Assembly (NCBI RefSeq): GCF_014633365.1
Contig: NC_068350.1
Location: forward strand, 9,525,922 to 9,589,921
Direction of reading: 5' to 3'
DNA length: 64,000 nt
Source of the DNA: Diospyros lotus
Lineage: Eukaryota > Streptophyta > Magnoliopsida > Ericales > Ebenaceae
Made by a program: the position numbers and the translations under genes. The notes under the pieces are model-generated. The model saw only the letters and a list, made by a program, of their open reading frames with translations, searched no databases and had not been told where the DNA came from. Positions 1 through 11,900 of the stretch are shown piece by piece. Within the stretch, counting starts at the first letter, position 1; each line of letters opens with the position of its first letter.

Positions 1-454
1 GATCTGGAGAAGCCAGGAGAAAATGGCCGGCGGATGCACCTGCGCATGGGGGTGTACAAGGGCGCATGGGAGCTCTGGCGGCTACGATTTTCCTACAGCA
101 ATTCAGCTTTAAGGCGACGAAACCTAGAGTAGGGTCGGTTCCAACAAACGACGATCAGTTCCAGCGTGAACAGTGACGATGAAGAGAGAAAACTAGGGTT
201 TGAAGGTTGTTGGAAAAAGATACGTAGCGGTAGCTAGGGTTTTTCTCACCAGTAGCTCTGATACCATGTGAGAAAACAATTATGAGAGAAAAACCCAAGA
301 GATTAGTCTTTTAGTGTGTTATTTATAATAGGCACAACGGGCCTAATAACCTATGGGCTTAGCCTAATTACACATAGCTACAACAAATAAATAAATAAAA
401 ACACATACAACAATATGCAATATATCTAATTATGCTAATAATTCTAATATTTAC
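1..454 (-). mobile_element. 5' end of a Ty1/copia-type element (LTR, PBS, leader)
   Basis: Read on the minus strand. The LTR is about 267-454: its plus-strand start is TGTGAGAAAACA and its plus-strand end ATTTACCA, giving TG...CA ends. It is followed by a primer-binding site (255-266; TGGTATCAGAGC on the minus strand, complementary to the initiator Met-tRNA 3' end) and an untranslated leader (1-254). The body runs off the left edge. It interrupts the gag of the next copia piece at about 455, so it is the younger insertion. The LTR outer limit is inferred from where the neighbouring gag reading stops matching. The host site is intron 7 of the RNR1 gene. Confidence 0.6.
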
Positions 455-1124
455 CATATTCTGAACACTCCCAGACCTTTTCTTCAAGGATATCCAATTG
501 TTGCCATTGTTGAGTTAGGGCATTGAAGTAGTCTGTCACGAACAGCTCGCTTTGTCGTAGCTCATGCAACACACTTTTTATTCCAAAGATCTCCGAGGTG
601 TTGTCAACATTGGAATAAGTTTCCTTGACTGCACCCCATATTTCCTTTGTTGTTTTGTAATACATAAATTCTGATCTATTTCATTCATGTTGGAATTTAT
701 CAGTCATGGCATGACCATACTATTTTCTACCTTCCAAATCTTGAAGGTAGAATCGGTTTCTTGAGGTTGTACAGCAAGTCCAGTGAGGTAATCCTCCTTG
801 CCTCTCCCACAAATGAATAGCATGATAGATTGCGACCATTGGATGAAGTTCTGACCGTTCAACTTGTGCCCAGTAGTCTAAAGAATAGGGCCTTCAGGAA
901 GACTAGGAATTGGTGCTAGTACTCCTCTAGATCCGGACAATACTTCAAAAACCAAGTTCTCGCCTCCACTAGCCATGGTGGCTTATTCGGATAGGATCAA
1001 TGTTTCAGATTAAACTGCTCTGATACCATGAAGAATTTGGAGAATAATGAACTTCACTATCTTCCTTTGACCGAGTAGTACAATTATATAAAAGTAAGAA
1101 CTTCAAATACAGCTTAGAAAACTA
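455..1124 (-). mobile_element. Truncated copia element: gag N-terminus, PBS and part of the LTR
   Basis: A minus-strand ATG at 976 opens a gag (MASGGENLVF...) of the copia UBN2 type. It includes LNGQNFIQWSQSIMLF-like and KEIWGAVKETYSN-like segments, and the later part (665-455) is in a shifted frame. The reading stops at 455, where another copia LTR is inserted. A primer-binding site (1017-1028, GCTCTGATACCA on the plus strand) precedes the LTR, which starts at 1029 and runs right to about 1124 or beyond. It is a pseudogene copy: only the start of gag survives here. Confidence 0.7.
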
Positions 1125-1198
1125 TACAATTTAGGAGACTACAACAACAATAACAACATATCTAGTCTTTATCCCACTAATACAATTTAGGAGACTAC
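1125..1198 (-). mobile_element. Extremely 5'-truncated RTE-type LINE tail with 18-bp TSD
   Basis: The 18-bp sequence 1125-1142 is repeated exactly at 1181-1198 (TACAATTTAGGAGACTAC). Between the copies lie only 38 bases (1143-1180). On the minus strand these read as a TTAGTGGGATAAA-like motif followed by GTTGTT repeats, which is the typical 3' end of plant RTE LINEs. Target duplication of this length plus the 3' tail fits target-primed reverse transcription that aborted almost at once. Confidence 0.7.
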
Positions 1199-2084
1199 TA
1201 AAAAAAAAAAAAAAAAGAAGGTTGACTTTCATCAATGATTCCATAGGATTAGAAAATCCTCCTCAGTTCCTAAATTAGGAAACAAAGCAAAGCAACCAGG
1301 ATTCTACACCATCAAAAAACAACAAAAAGATTACACGGGAGCAAAAGGCATGTGCCTTGCACCTCATGGTGAGGCATACCTTAGCACTTAGGCGGGCACC
1401 TCAAACAAAGAGGTGCCCTTAGCTAAGCATTGAGCCTAAGCCTGGCTCCTTTGACAACTATATTAGGATACACATTTTAAAGTTATGGGTAAATTGGATG
1501 GTCAAAAACATTTATATATAAACGTTTATATATAATACATACTGTATGATGTTTCAACAAGAAACTATGAACATTTAGGGGTATGACTCAAATTACCCGA
1601 TGGGGTTAGGGTTGGGGATGGGGGGAGGAGATTTCAATTTCCACTCCATCTAAGAGGCTAGCATATTCAAGCTTTTTCTTGAACCACTGTCCAATTTGGT
1701 AAAGGGCCAATATATTGCAAAACCTAACCCATGTCATATATGATGAACACAGTTACAGTAGAGAAAATAGAAGACCATGTAATATTATGTGCACAAAGAC
1801 GCATATGCATTTCAGCCCACCGAGTCCCAGAAAAAAACATATAAAAGACATGGTTTAAGAGAAATGGAAGAACTTTATGCAAGCAATACATAATCAGCCA
1901 AAAACAATATCATGCATTGAATAAATCTGCATATAGCAATGAGAATCTCACATTTCATACCACTAATTCTTATTCATATATTTCTTGCATGATGATAAGG
2001 GACTGCTTCTGACTGCACAAGAATTAAACTAGCACTATAGTAACCAAGATGCTGATATCTTCCAATAATAGAAAGCAAGCTTAC
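1199..2084. other. RNR1 intron 7, part without recognised coding sequence
   Basis: An A-run (1201-1217) is followed by ordinary AT-rich intron sequence. At about 1335-1460 there is a GC-richer stretch with several GAGGCA, AGGCG and GCCT words, resembling a dispersed plant repeat. I cannot classify it. I searched the minus strand for the next RNR1 exon (the start of the RNB domain) and did not find it here. Confidence 0.4.
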
Positions 2085-2267
2085 TTCATCTGGATCTGAT
2101 GACCCTGACAGAAGACATTCAGCAGCTGATATAATCTCATCTGAATGATCAGTACGAATGTTGAACTTTAGTAGATCAAGATTGACATGTACAGGAAAAT
2201 ATCCAATAACTATTAGGAGATTTAATGCTGAAGCTGATGTCTTTGACAGTCCCAGTGCTCTCAGGAT
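2085..2267 (-). CDS. RNR1: RNR1 exon 7 (last exon in window)
   Basis: 183 nt, 61 codons, phase 0. Acceptor TTGTCAG; donor GTAAGC at 2084. Encodes [18 protein letters not shown]..., [15 protein letters not shown] and [10 protein letters not shown]. In the family the RNB catalytic domain with its Asp cluster begins a few residues after this point. Confidence 0.92.
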
Positions 2268-2954
2268 CTGACAAGAAGGAAGTAGATATTATATTAGGTC
2301 TGCAGTTGATGCATGTGCATGAATAAATAAACAATGGCATCTCAAAAATTCTCGCCAAATATCTCAACTAATTCCCTTCTGTGACCTATCGCTGTAAAAT
2401 CAGTTTCAGTTACACCAATATCAAAATTCATAGCTAAGTACCATTCCAGCAGTCTTCTTTTGCTCGCCATTTTCACAAGCATCAATGGCATAATTTTCAA
2501 GAGATTTGATTCTGTTGCGTATATTTTCCTCAACCTCCCATGAAGATTTGGAGGGTTTAGCATGAGGTGGCATCGACTTGGCAGACTTCAGTAACTGCAC
2601 AAACTCCTCAAATTCCCTCTCAGCAGTCTCCTTAGCAAGCTTTCTACGTAGAAGTTCTTCAACCTAGTTTCCCAAAAGATGGAATTCCAAGTTAAGAGTC
2701 ATTTTAACCAAGAAAGCAATAACATATACAGTATCATGCATTGGTTATAAATAAATTGAATGGTCCTCATCAAGCATACATCAAAGTATCATCTAACTGC
2801 TGGATAACCAAAAAAAAAGGCAAACATATTCATTTGGGTTTCAGCTTTGCCTTATTATAGTATCTTTAATAAACTTGCAAGTTACAAAATAGAAGACGAA
2901 GCAATTTGAACAGAGACTTCAATCATAACACCCCCCCCCCCCCAAAAAAAAAAA

Positions 2955-2990
<36 letters not shown>

Positions 2991-5900
2991 AACTTTGCAT
3001 TAGCAGAACATGGGGTACAATATTAGCCATACAATTAGATCCAAAAAGCCATAACCAAGGGTGAACTTAACCAAATAAGAACCGCATTATGTGTGAAACA
3101 CTAATACATTAAATGTTGAAATGATCTAATTCATTCTGAATGCTACTCAAATGGGAAACTAAATAATTGCTAATTCTCCAATGAAATTCACCATTTCCAG
3201 ACCAGACCAAATCAGAAAACTAACAAACATTGTTCACACATGATAATATCCACTTGAAAATGTTTTTGAAGGAGAAATAATGGTAACATTTCCAAATTAG
3301 AAAACAAAATTATCCAATACATTATACCAAACCAGGCTACTTGCCACACAAATCAGCAACTATAAGGATACTGATACAAATAAATCCAAGGTCCAAGGTG
3401 GACCAACTCTTCATTTCCATGTGAACCATTTTTTAAACAGACAGGAGAACCAAAACATAAATCACATACCTGAGAGGCAGGCCGAGGCCCATAAAAAGAA
3501 AATGAACCTTTGCTTTCTAGGACAGTGAAGTAAATTTCATCTTTCGAGAGCAAAAGATGAGCACAATAGCTCTCAAGAGGCTCCGCACTACCAAAAATCA
3601 TCTGTTAGAATGAGCTAAGGTCATTAGAAGAACAAGAAGATATAAATGTGACGCCTATTAAGAACATACCTCAGCTAAGTCCATAACTGTTACTGACTTA
3701 TTCTTTTCAAGAAGCTCAACCCAGGCATACTCAAGCAATGAAGGATCCTACACCATAATACAACAACAACAAAATTATCTATTATTCTGACCACAAAAGA
3801 GAATGTTCATAATAGAGGTTCAAGCATCCCTTTTCTTGGGACAAGAAAATGAACTGTATATTAGACCTTAACGCACCAAATTATTTTGAGCTTTCTCGAT
3901 AAAATCTGATATTTCTTTGTGGTCAAAATTTTCAGCACCAGGAACAATAAAAGTTACTTGTTGTGGTTTAATTGAGGTTGTGACACCATTCTGCATCATA
4001 CAAGACCAGGCAAACAGTCTAAGTAGAAAAGCACCCAGTTGTTAAATCATTGATGAAACAAACAATGGATTCCAACACCTAGCAACCTATTAAACGAGTG
4101 CATTAGTTGTTTTCACCACAACCTGATCGGAGACCATCCAGTTTTTCTTGCCATCAGGTCTCTGAGCAACTGCAAGCAATACCCTTTCGGAATCTTTCTT
4201 GAACTCCAGCAGTAACCCTTTTTGCAATGCTTTCCTTTCAAGTTTATCTTCCAAAAGCTCCCCACTGTTTGTTAGTCCCACTCTGCAATTATTAAATAAA
4301 ATATGTGGCACAAAGAAAGATAGCAGTTAGAAATCATAACTGGGGGGAAATAGTTGCATAGGGATTTGATCCAAAGGAAACAGTCCTTCATATTATCACT
4401 CTACATCATCCCCAGTATAGGATGTATATTTTATTTAGATTCAAATGCAAGCAATGACATTAGTCAGAAAATCATAATTTGTTTCCATTTGAAGTGACAA
4501 TGTAGGGATGCCCTTTATCTTTTTCGATAAGCAATAGGCACATCCTTCCTTTATCAACAGAAAGTTTGTTATGCCTCTGCCAGATTTAGGATGTATATAT
4601 TACTTAAATTCATATGTAGGGAATGATATTGGTTAGTAACTCATATTTTTCTTTCATTCAAGTGGCAAATAGGGACATGCTTTATCTTTTTTGATAAGCA
4701 AAGGCATGCCCTTCCCCAACAGAAAATTTGTTATTTCTCATTTGATAATTTAATGATGCCAAGTGCAAATTTGAGTAGCATGCTTCCAAAATTAATCAGA
4801 AATTAGCACATTAATAAGGATATTATGAGATATGGGGAAAGAAGTCACTTCACGAGAAATCATTTCCATTTCAGTCTCTCCCCATTAGATCACCAATGAC
4901 ACATTCTAGATTAGTTTAAAGTCAAATGGTGTCAAAAGGAACCAAACATCCGATATTATTCCTTAGGGTAGAATTACATGACTGTATACAAATCAATGAA
5001 GAAAACTAATCTCTAAGTTAGGCAATTGCCTAATTATATCTTACTAAAATTAGGAAACACAAACAACCTAGAATATAACTGGAAAGATGTGGTCAAGATA
5101 GGATCTCCAAGGAAAAGCAATGGAGATATGGACACATAGAACTCGGGCATATATGAATATGAATCTCGGTATCTTTTAACACTCCTCCTGAAGATTGTGA
5201 GCAAATGTCTTGCATTCCAATCTTGCTCAATAATCTTTGACACACAAGGCTAGGAAGTCCTTTTGTAACAATATCTGCAAGTTGATCACCAATAGACACA
5301 AATGGGGAGCAAATCAAGCCACTATCTAGCTTTTCCTTTATGAAATATCTATCCACTTCAACATGTTTTGTCCGGTCATGCTGTACCAAATTATGAGCAA
5401 TGTTAATAGCTAACTTATTATCATAGTAGAGTCTTATAGGTGCTTTCCACTTGATTTTTAGGTCTTCCAAGAGTATCTTGATCCAAAGTAATTCACATAT
5501 TCTTAGTGCCATTGATCTGAACTCTGCTTCATCACTTAACCTGGCTACAATACTATGTTTCTTACTTCTCCAAATCTCAAGATTACCTCCTAGAAATGTG
5601 CAATACCCTGATGTTAATCTTCTATCAACAATTGACTCTACGTAATCAGCATCAGTATAGACCTCAAGAGACAGCCCCCCCCCCCCCCCCCCCTCCCTAA
5701 ACAATATGCCTTTATCGGGTGGCCCCTTTAAATAATGTAGAATCCTATACATTGCTTTTAGGTGAGTTTCCTTAGGATTATACATGAACTAGTTAGCCAC
5801 ACTCACTGTATAAGCAATGTCAGACCATGTATGTGAGGTAAATAAACCTTCCAACTAGCCTTTGATAGGACCCTTTATCCACTGCACCATCTTTTGAGAC

Positions 5901-8900
5901 ATCTCCTAGCCGATGATTAGGTTCAATGGGTGTATCAACAGCCCTACTTCCCAACATACCAGTTTCAGTCAACAAGTCAAGTATGTATTTCTGTTGAGAT
6001 ATAAAGATTCCCTACTTAGAGTGAGCTACCTCAGTACCCAAAAAAATAATTTAATATGCCGAGTTCTTTAATCTCAAACTCCTTGACCAAGCAACCTCTC
6101 AAAGTTTCCATTCCTTCCATATCATTACCAGTTACTACAATATCATCCACATATACCAGCAATGTAGTCACTCCCCCTGTGGCCAAGTGTTGTACAAACA
6201 AGGTGTGATCACCTTGACTCTATTTGTATCCCATACCAAGCATGACTTTAGTGAACCGATCAAACCATACTCTTGGTAACTGTTTCAATCCATATAGAGC
6301 ATTTTCCAACCTAAATACCACATCTTCCCTTATCTTTGATCCAAACCCAGGAGGTACTCTCCTTCTCTAAGTCACATGTAAGAATGCATTCTTGACATCT
6401 GTTACAATTTCCAACCTAAGTTAGCAACCAAAGACAATAGCACCCTTACAATGTTCATTTTTGCCACTGGAGCAAATGTCTCAAGATAATCTACTCCATA
6501 TGTCTGTGTATATCCCTTAGTAACCAACCTTGCTTTATGCCTTTCTAATGACCCATCTGATCTATACTTCACAGTAAACATCCATTTGCATCCTACCAGC
6601 TTTTTCCCTTTTAGTAATTTCACAAACTCCCACGTTTGATTTTCCTCCAGTGCTGCCATCTCTACCTCCATGGCATTCTTCCAGTTCTCATTGCCTATTG
6701 CTTCAGAAAAAGTCTTAGGAATGGGAATTGTGTTTAGGCTGGTGAGGAAAGCTTTGTGTTTAGAAGGCACGTTTGTATAAGACATGAACAAGTGTAGAGG
6801 GTGTTTGGTACAAGGTTATTGTTCCCTTCTTAATGGCAATAGGAAGATCAAGATCATTGGGATCAGGTTCATCAAGGTCATTTGGATTAGGGTCAGTTGC
6901 AAGTTTAGTGATAGGTTCAACTCCGAGAGTGGGAATAGCAAGACCAGGATCCAACTCAGATGATGTATCCTGCATAGGTTGAGGAGCTAGTGCTTTTTTT
7001 CTTGAATACACCTGTAGTGGACAAGAAGAAGTTGGTGGTTGCTCCCCCTGTGTCATGCCCTGTGAGTCCTTTGAATTAGAGACTAAAGGAAGTGAAGAAG
7101 AAGAAAAGTCAAGAAGAAATAGATCTTTGTCCATGTCTTCCAAGAAGGAAGTCTCCCCCTGAAGATAAGGACGATCAAAATAGGATATATCTTCCACAAA
7201 GGTAACATCAGCTGAGACAAAAAAACTTCTTGGTAGGTGGATAATAACACTTATAGCCCTTTGAGTAGAAGAATACCCAAAAAAGATGCATTTGAGGGCC
7301 CGAGGATCAAGTTTTCCTCTCTGTGAAGTGTGTATATGGACAAAAGAGAGGCAAACAAAAACTTTGGGATTAAGACCATTAGAGGTTAAATTGGACTATG
7401 AGAATCAAGACTCCTTGAGGGTAGCCGGTTGATAAGATAAGTGGTTGTCCAAATAGCTTCTCCCCAATATTGTATTGGGACATTGTTTTGAAATAGGAGA
7501 GCTCGTGTAACAGTTAAAAGGTGACTATTCTTTCTCTCAACCACCCCATTTTGCTACGGGGGTATGAACACAAAAAGACTCATGAATTATTCCCTTTTCA
7601 TGAAAGAAGAAGGACAAAGACTAATTGAAATAGTCTTCAGCATTATCAGGACGAAATCTTTTTATGTCAACTCCAAATTGATTTTTGACCATATTGTAGA
7701 AGATTGGAAAAATGGTGCAGACTTCAAATTTAGCTTTCAAAAGGTATAGCCAAACCACACGAGTGCAATCATCAACAAAGGAGACAAACCATAGAGCTCC
7801 AAATATATTAGGAACAGTTGAGGGACCCCATACATCACTGTGAACTAGAGTAAATGGAAGAGAACTTATTTTATTTGTAAGAGGGAAGGAAACCCTTTTA
7901 TGTTTTGCAAGTTCACACACGTCACAATAGAATTCCTCAATGTTGTCACGACCCAAGGGACATTAGAGGGGCAAGATTGTAGGTAGTCCCCATTGTTGGT
8001 TAGGAGCTAGTTTGTAATTCTGTTACAGCACATGGGGCTGTTATTCTAGAATATACTTTTAGTTAGATGCTAGTTGATGCCTATAAAAGGCTACTTGTAG
8101 GAAGTGGGGGATCATGTTGATGTTAACGAATGAATTGAAATTCTATTCTCTCTTAATTCTCCAAACTCTCCCTCGGTTCTTCTTCTCTTTCCCCCCAATT
8201 CTCTCTGTTACAGTTCTATCTCTCCCTCCAATTCTTCTCTATTTTTCTCCTAAATTCTTCCAATTTCCTTCCTAGACCCTAGCTAAACCCTAGGGTCGTG
8301 ACATTTGGTATCAAAGCCGACGATTCTCAGCTGAGATTCCGACGAAACCAGTAGTTCGATCACTGTAAATTGGTCACTGGAAGCACATTCTGATGAGCCA
8401 GGCGATTTCCAGTGCTTAGGAAGCCACAACGAAGGTGATCAAGTGTCGACACAGGACTAATTGAGTCATAGCAAGAGGAGGTTGTTCCTTCGCTGTGAGT
8501 CAAAATAGCGTATGCAGCTTTCCGATCTAAGTCCAAACGGAACCAATACAATTCCAAATTTCAGGTGAATTCGGACAAATCAGGGTCGGTGAATGGTTCA
8601 AGTGAATTCGGACAAATCAGGGTCGGTGAATGGGTATGAAGTGGACACAGGCCTAGGTGAATTGAAGCGAAGTTGATCAATTTGAAGCGACTTTGTTTCT
8701 CGATGGGGGATGATAAAGCCCTTGGGCGTGACGGTTTCACTGTCAAATTTTTTCGTCATGCCTGGGATATTGTTGGGGAGGATTTTATTGCAGTTGTTTC
8801 TAGTTTTTTCTAGTTGGGCAAGTTATTGGGTGAGATCAATGCTACTATTATCAGCCTTGTGCCTAAGGTTCCCCACTCGGAGTCTCCTAGTCAGTTCCGT

Positions 8901-11900
8901 CCGATTTCTTGTTGTAATGTTACCTATAAGGTCATCTCCAAAATTATTGCCAATCGAATTAAGCCTCTGTTACCCCAATTGGTTGATGTCTCCCAGACCG
9001 CCTTTGTGCCTGGTCGGTTAATTGGCGACAATATCTTGATGGCGCAGGAGTTGTTGCATCGGTACCACATCCCGAAGGGTCTTGCCAGATGTGCTCTTAA
9101 GGTTGACATTAGTAAGGCTTATGACTCGGTTGATTGGGATTTCCTTCTTTGTGTTCTTCACCGTATGAATTCCCTATCTCTTGGATTAAGGCATGTGTGA
9201 CTACGACCCGTTTTTCAATTAAGGTTAATGGGATGCTCCATGGTTTTTTCCCAGGTGGTGGGGGCCTCAAGCAAGGGGATCCTCTGTCCCCCTATCTCTT
9301 TGTCTTTGTCATGCAAGTTCTCCACGGTATTGTCGCCTATCACTCGCATGCGGATGATTTTCGTTTCCATTGGAAATGTGATAGTTTAGACATTGTCATG
9401 CTCATGTTTGCTTCGCCACACTTCGTCACTTCTTCTGTGATTCAACACACGTCAATTCCGAGTCACTCGCCTGATCTCAAATCACTCGAAATCCGCCGAA
9501 TCTCAACACCAATTCGAGTCGCCCTCCTCCGTTTAACGATTCTAACGCAGCCAATAAGATTCGCCTTCTAAGATCAATCTGAATTCCGCTTCACCTCTCA
9601 AATCGAACAGATCCAAATCTCAATTCTGAACTAAATTGCATGCTAGTTCTCCGGACACAATTGTTGCTTGAACGTGCATGAATTACAGATTTCTGAAATC
9701 ACCTTAGCCTCGTCTTCACCAGAGTTTGATTGAAATCACATTGAAATCACAACTAAGGAAGGATTGGCTCTGATACCATTTCTCACATTCCTAGGGTTAC
9801 CTAAAGTTGTGATTGGAATTTGGGGAAGAAACTGGATGATAGAATTAAAGGAGGGAGAGAGAAACCAAAGAGAGAGAGGGGGAGAGGTTAGAGAGGAAAT
9901 GAGAGAGAGAATTAGGGAGATAAAATCCACTTCATTCATCAACATGCCTTTCTCTACATATTAGGGCCTATTTATAGGCTATTCAATAGTAAATGAAATC
10001 TGGAAAATAGCATCCATGTGCTCCTAACAACTCACAAAATACCTCCTACTAACTACTACAACCTTATTACAATAATACCCTTCTAACTATCCTTGAGTTG
10101 TGACACGTGATTAGGTCCAGATTGAGAAAACTTTAAGGCGACCCAGCGACTCTGGAGATCTGGAAGGTGGTTAGGCGTTGGAAGGTGTTAATCTCCAAGC
10201 AAGCAAGCCCCCTCAGTTCTAACTTGGAAGGCGCAACAGGTGAGTGACCCTCAGCCAATAATTTTGGTAATTATTATTTGGAATCGAAGGGAGAAGCAGG
10301 ATCTGGTGATTTCCGATGCTGATGTGAGGCAATTGTCGCATGTGAATCTGGGCCCTCCTGTTCGAATCTTGAGAGGGAAGCAGGTGGTATTTTCGAAGTT
10401 GGAATTCGGCTGTCGAAATAGATAGCAGCAATATCTAAGAGGCTGTTTCTCTGTGCTGGACAATTTCCAACGAGCCGGAGTAGCGTCAATTGAACAAGGA
10501 GGCGAAGCTGAGCAAGCATTTCGGCTCAGGAATTGAATTCGACGTTGGTCATGAGAGTTCCGATAGTGAACCCGGGTAGATTTTGAAGGCAAAATCAGAT
10601 TCAGCTATGATTCTGGTAAGTTAATAACCGATCAAGGTTCAAGTATTGATAGGAGATTGTTGTGAAATTTAGAAGTGTATCCGACTTGGGGAGATGAATA
10701 GGTCTGCGTCACCGACACGATTCCAGCAAGTATAGAGACTACTTGCAGCAGGCGAGTCAGGAAAATTGGTAGCTCTAGGCAACTCTAGAACCTGCAATTA
10801 ATTGCCGCCTCTTGGATCAGCTTCAAAGGCGACTGTTGTGAGGTACATACTGAAGAGAAGTGAGGGATTTAGGATGTACAAAGCGCCTGTTTATTGGCCT
10901 TCGAGTTGTCATGCTCGTGAGAAGTTTGCTAGGGGCAGTAGTGCAAGCACGAGGACATTGGAGTCTCAGTCGCAGCAGAAGGGTGCTGCATTTTCGGGGG
11001 GACGACCTGATCGTGAGGCCATTGGGAGCAGTGCATACATGGAGCAGATGAGCCCTAAATTGCAACAAAAGAATGCTTTATTTTCAGCTAGAATGGAGCC
11101 TCAATGGCAGCCAAAGAAGGCTGCATTTTCAGTTGGCAGCAACAAGGACAAAGGAACAAGCAGTGGGATTCATGAAGAGTGCGAGGAATTTGGCCGTATA
11201 TTCCGCGAGAAGTTACAGGAGTTTGCAATGATACTAATCAAGAAGTATCATTGCAACTTTCTCATTGAATACTTCGATGATTATCACGGAAGTTTTAACA
11301 AAGAGGAATTCTTAAAAATGGAGCAGCCGGAGGAGAAGCTGAAAGAAAGAGCAAACAAGGAAGCAATGAGCATTGATCATTTTATGGAAGAGTTGGAGCA
11401 TGAATCAGAAATGAAGGAAAGGCGGAACCAGGAGCGTGGTGAACACCGCAGTGAAAATTCTGCCCCATCCAACCAAAATGATGAGCTGCCAGATGATTTT
11501 AAACCAGATGGGAAGCCTGGATCAGTTGATAATGGAGATCTGCAAGCTACCAAGCTTAATGTTGGAAATTTGTCTCCTCAAGTGGATGAAAATTCAGTTA
11601 TTAAACAAGCGATAAATCATGTTGGGACTAAAGAACCATTGGCTGGAACTGAAGAAAACTTGTCAAGGGTGACTAATAATTCTGAAGAAGCAAAGAGATG
11701 TTATAAAGACAACAATTTAGGCCAAATTTTGCAAGAGAAAGAAGCTAAAAATTGTGTTGAGAATCAATCTACAAATCAGATTGATGATGAGAACTGCTAT
11801 GAAGATGGCCTACTTGTAGCTAAAATATCTTCCAATGTTATGAAGGTGTGTAGAACTGATCCTAAAATGTGCCACAATGTTGCTGTAAATTTTGAGGTTG

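Noticed and set aside
10823..11068. 81-codon minus-strand ORF
   Set aside because: Antisense shadow of the 454-aa ORF of fragment D.
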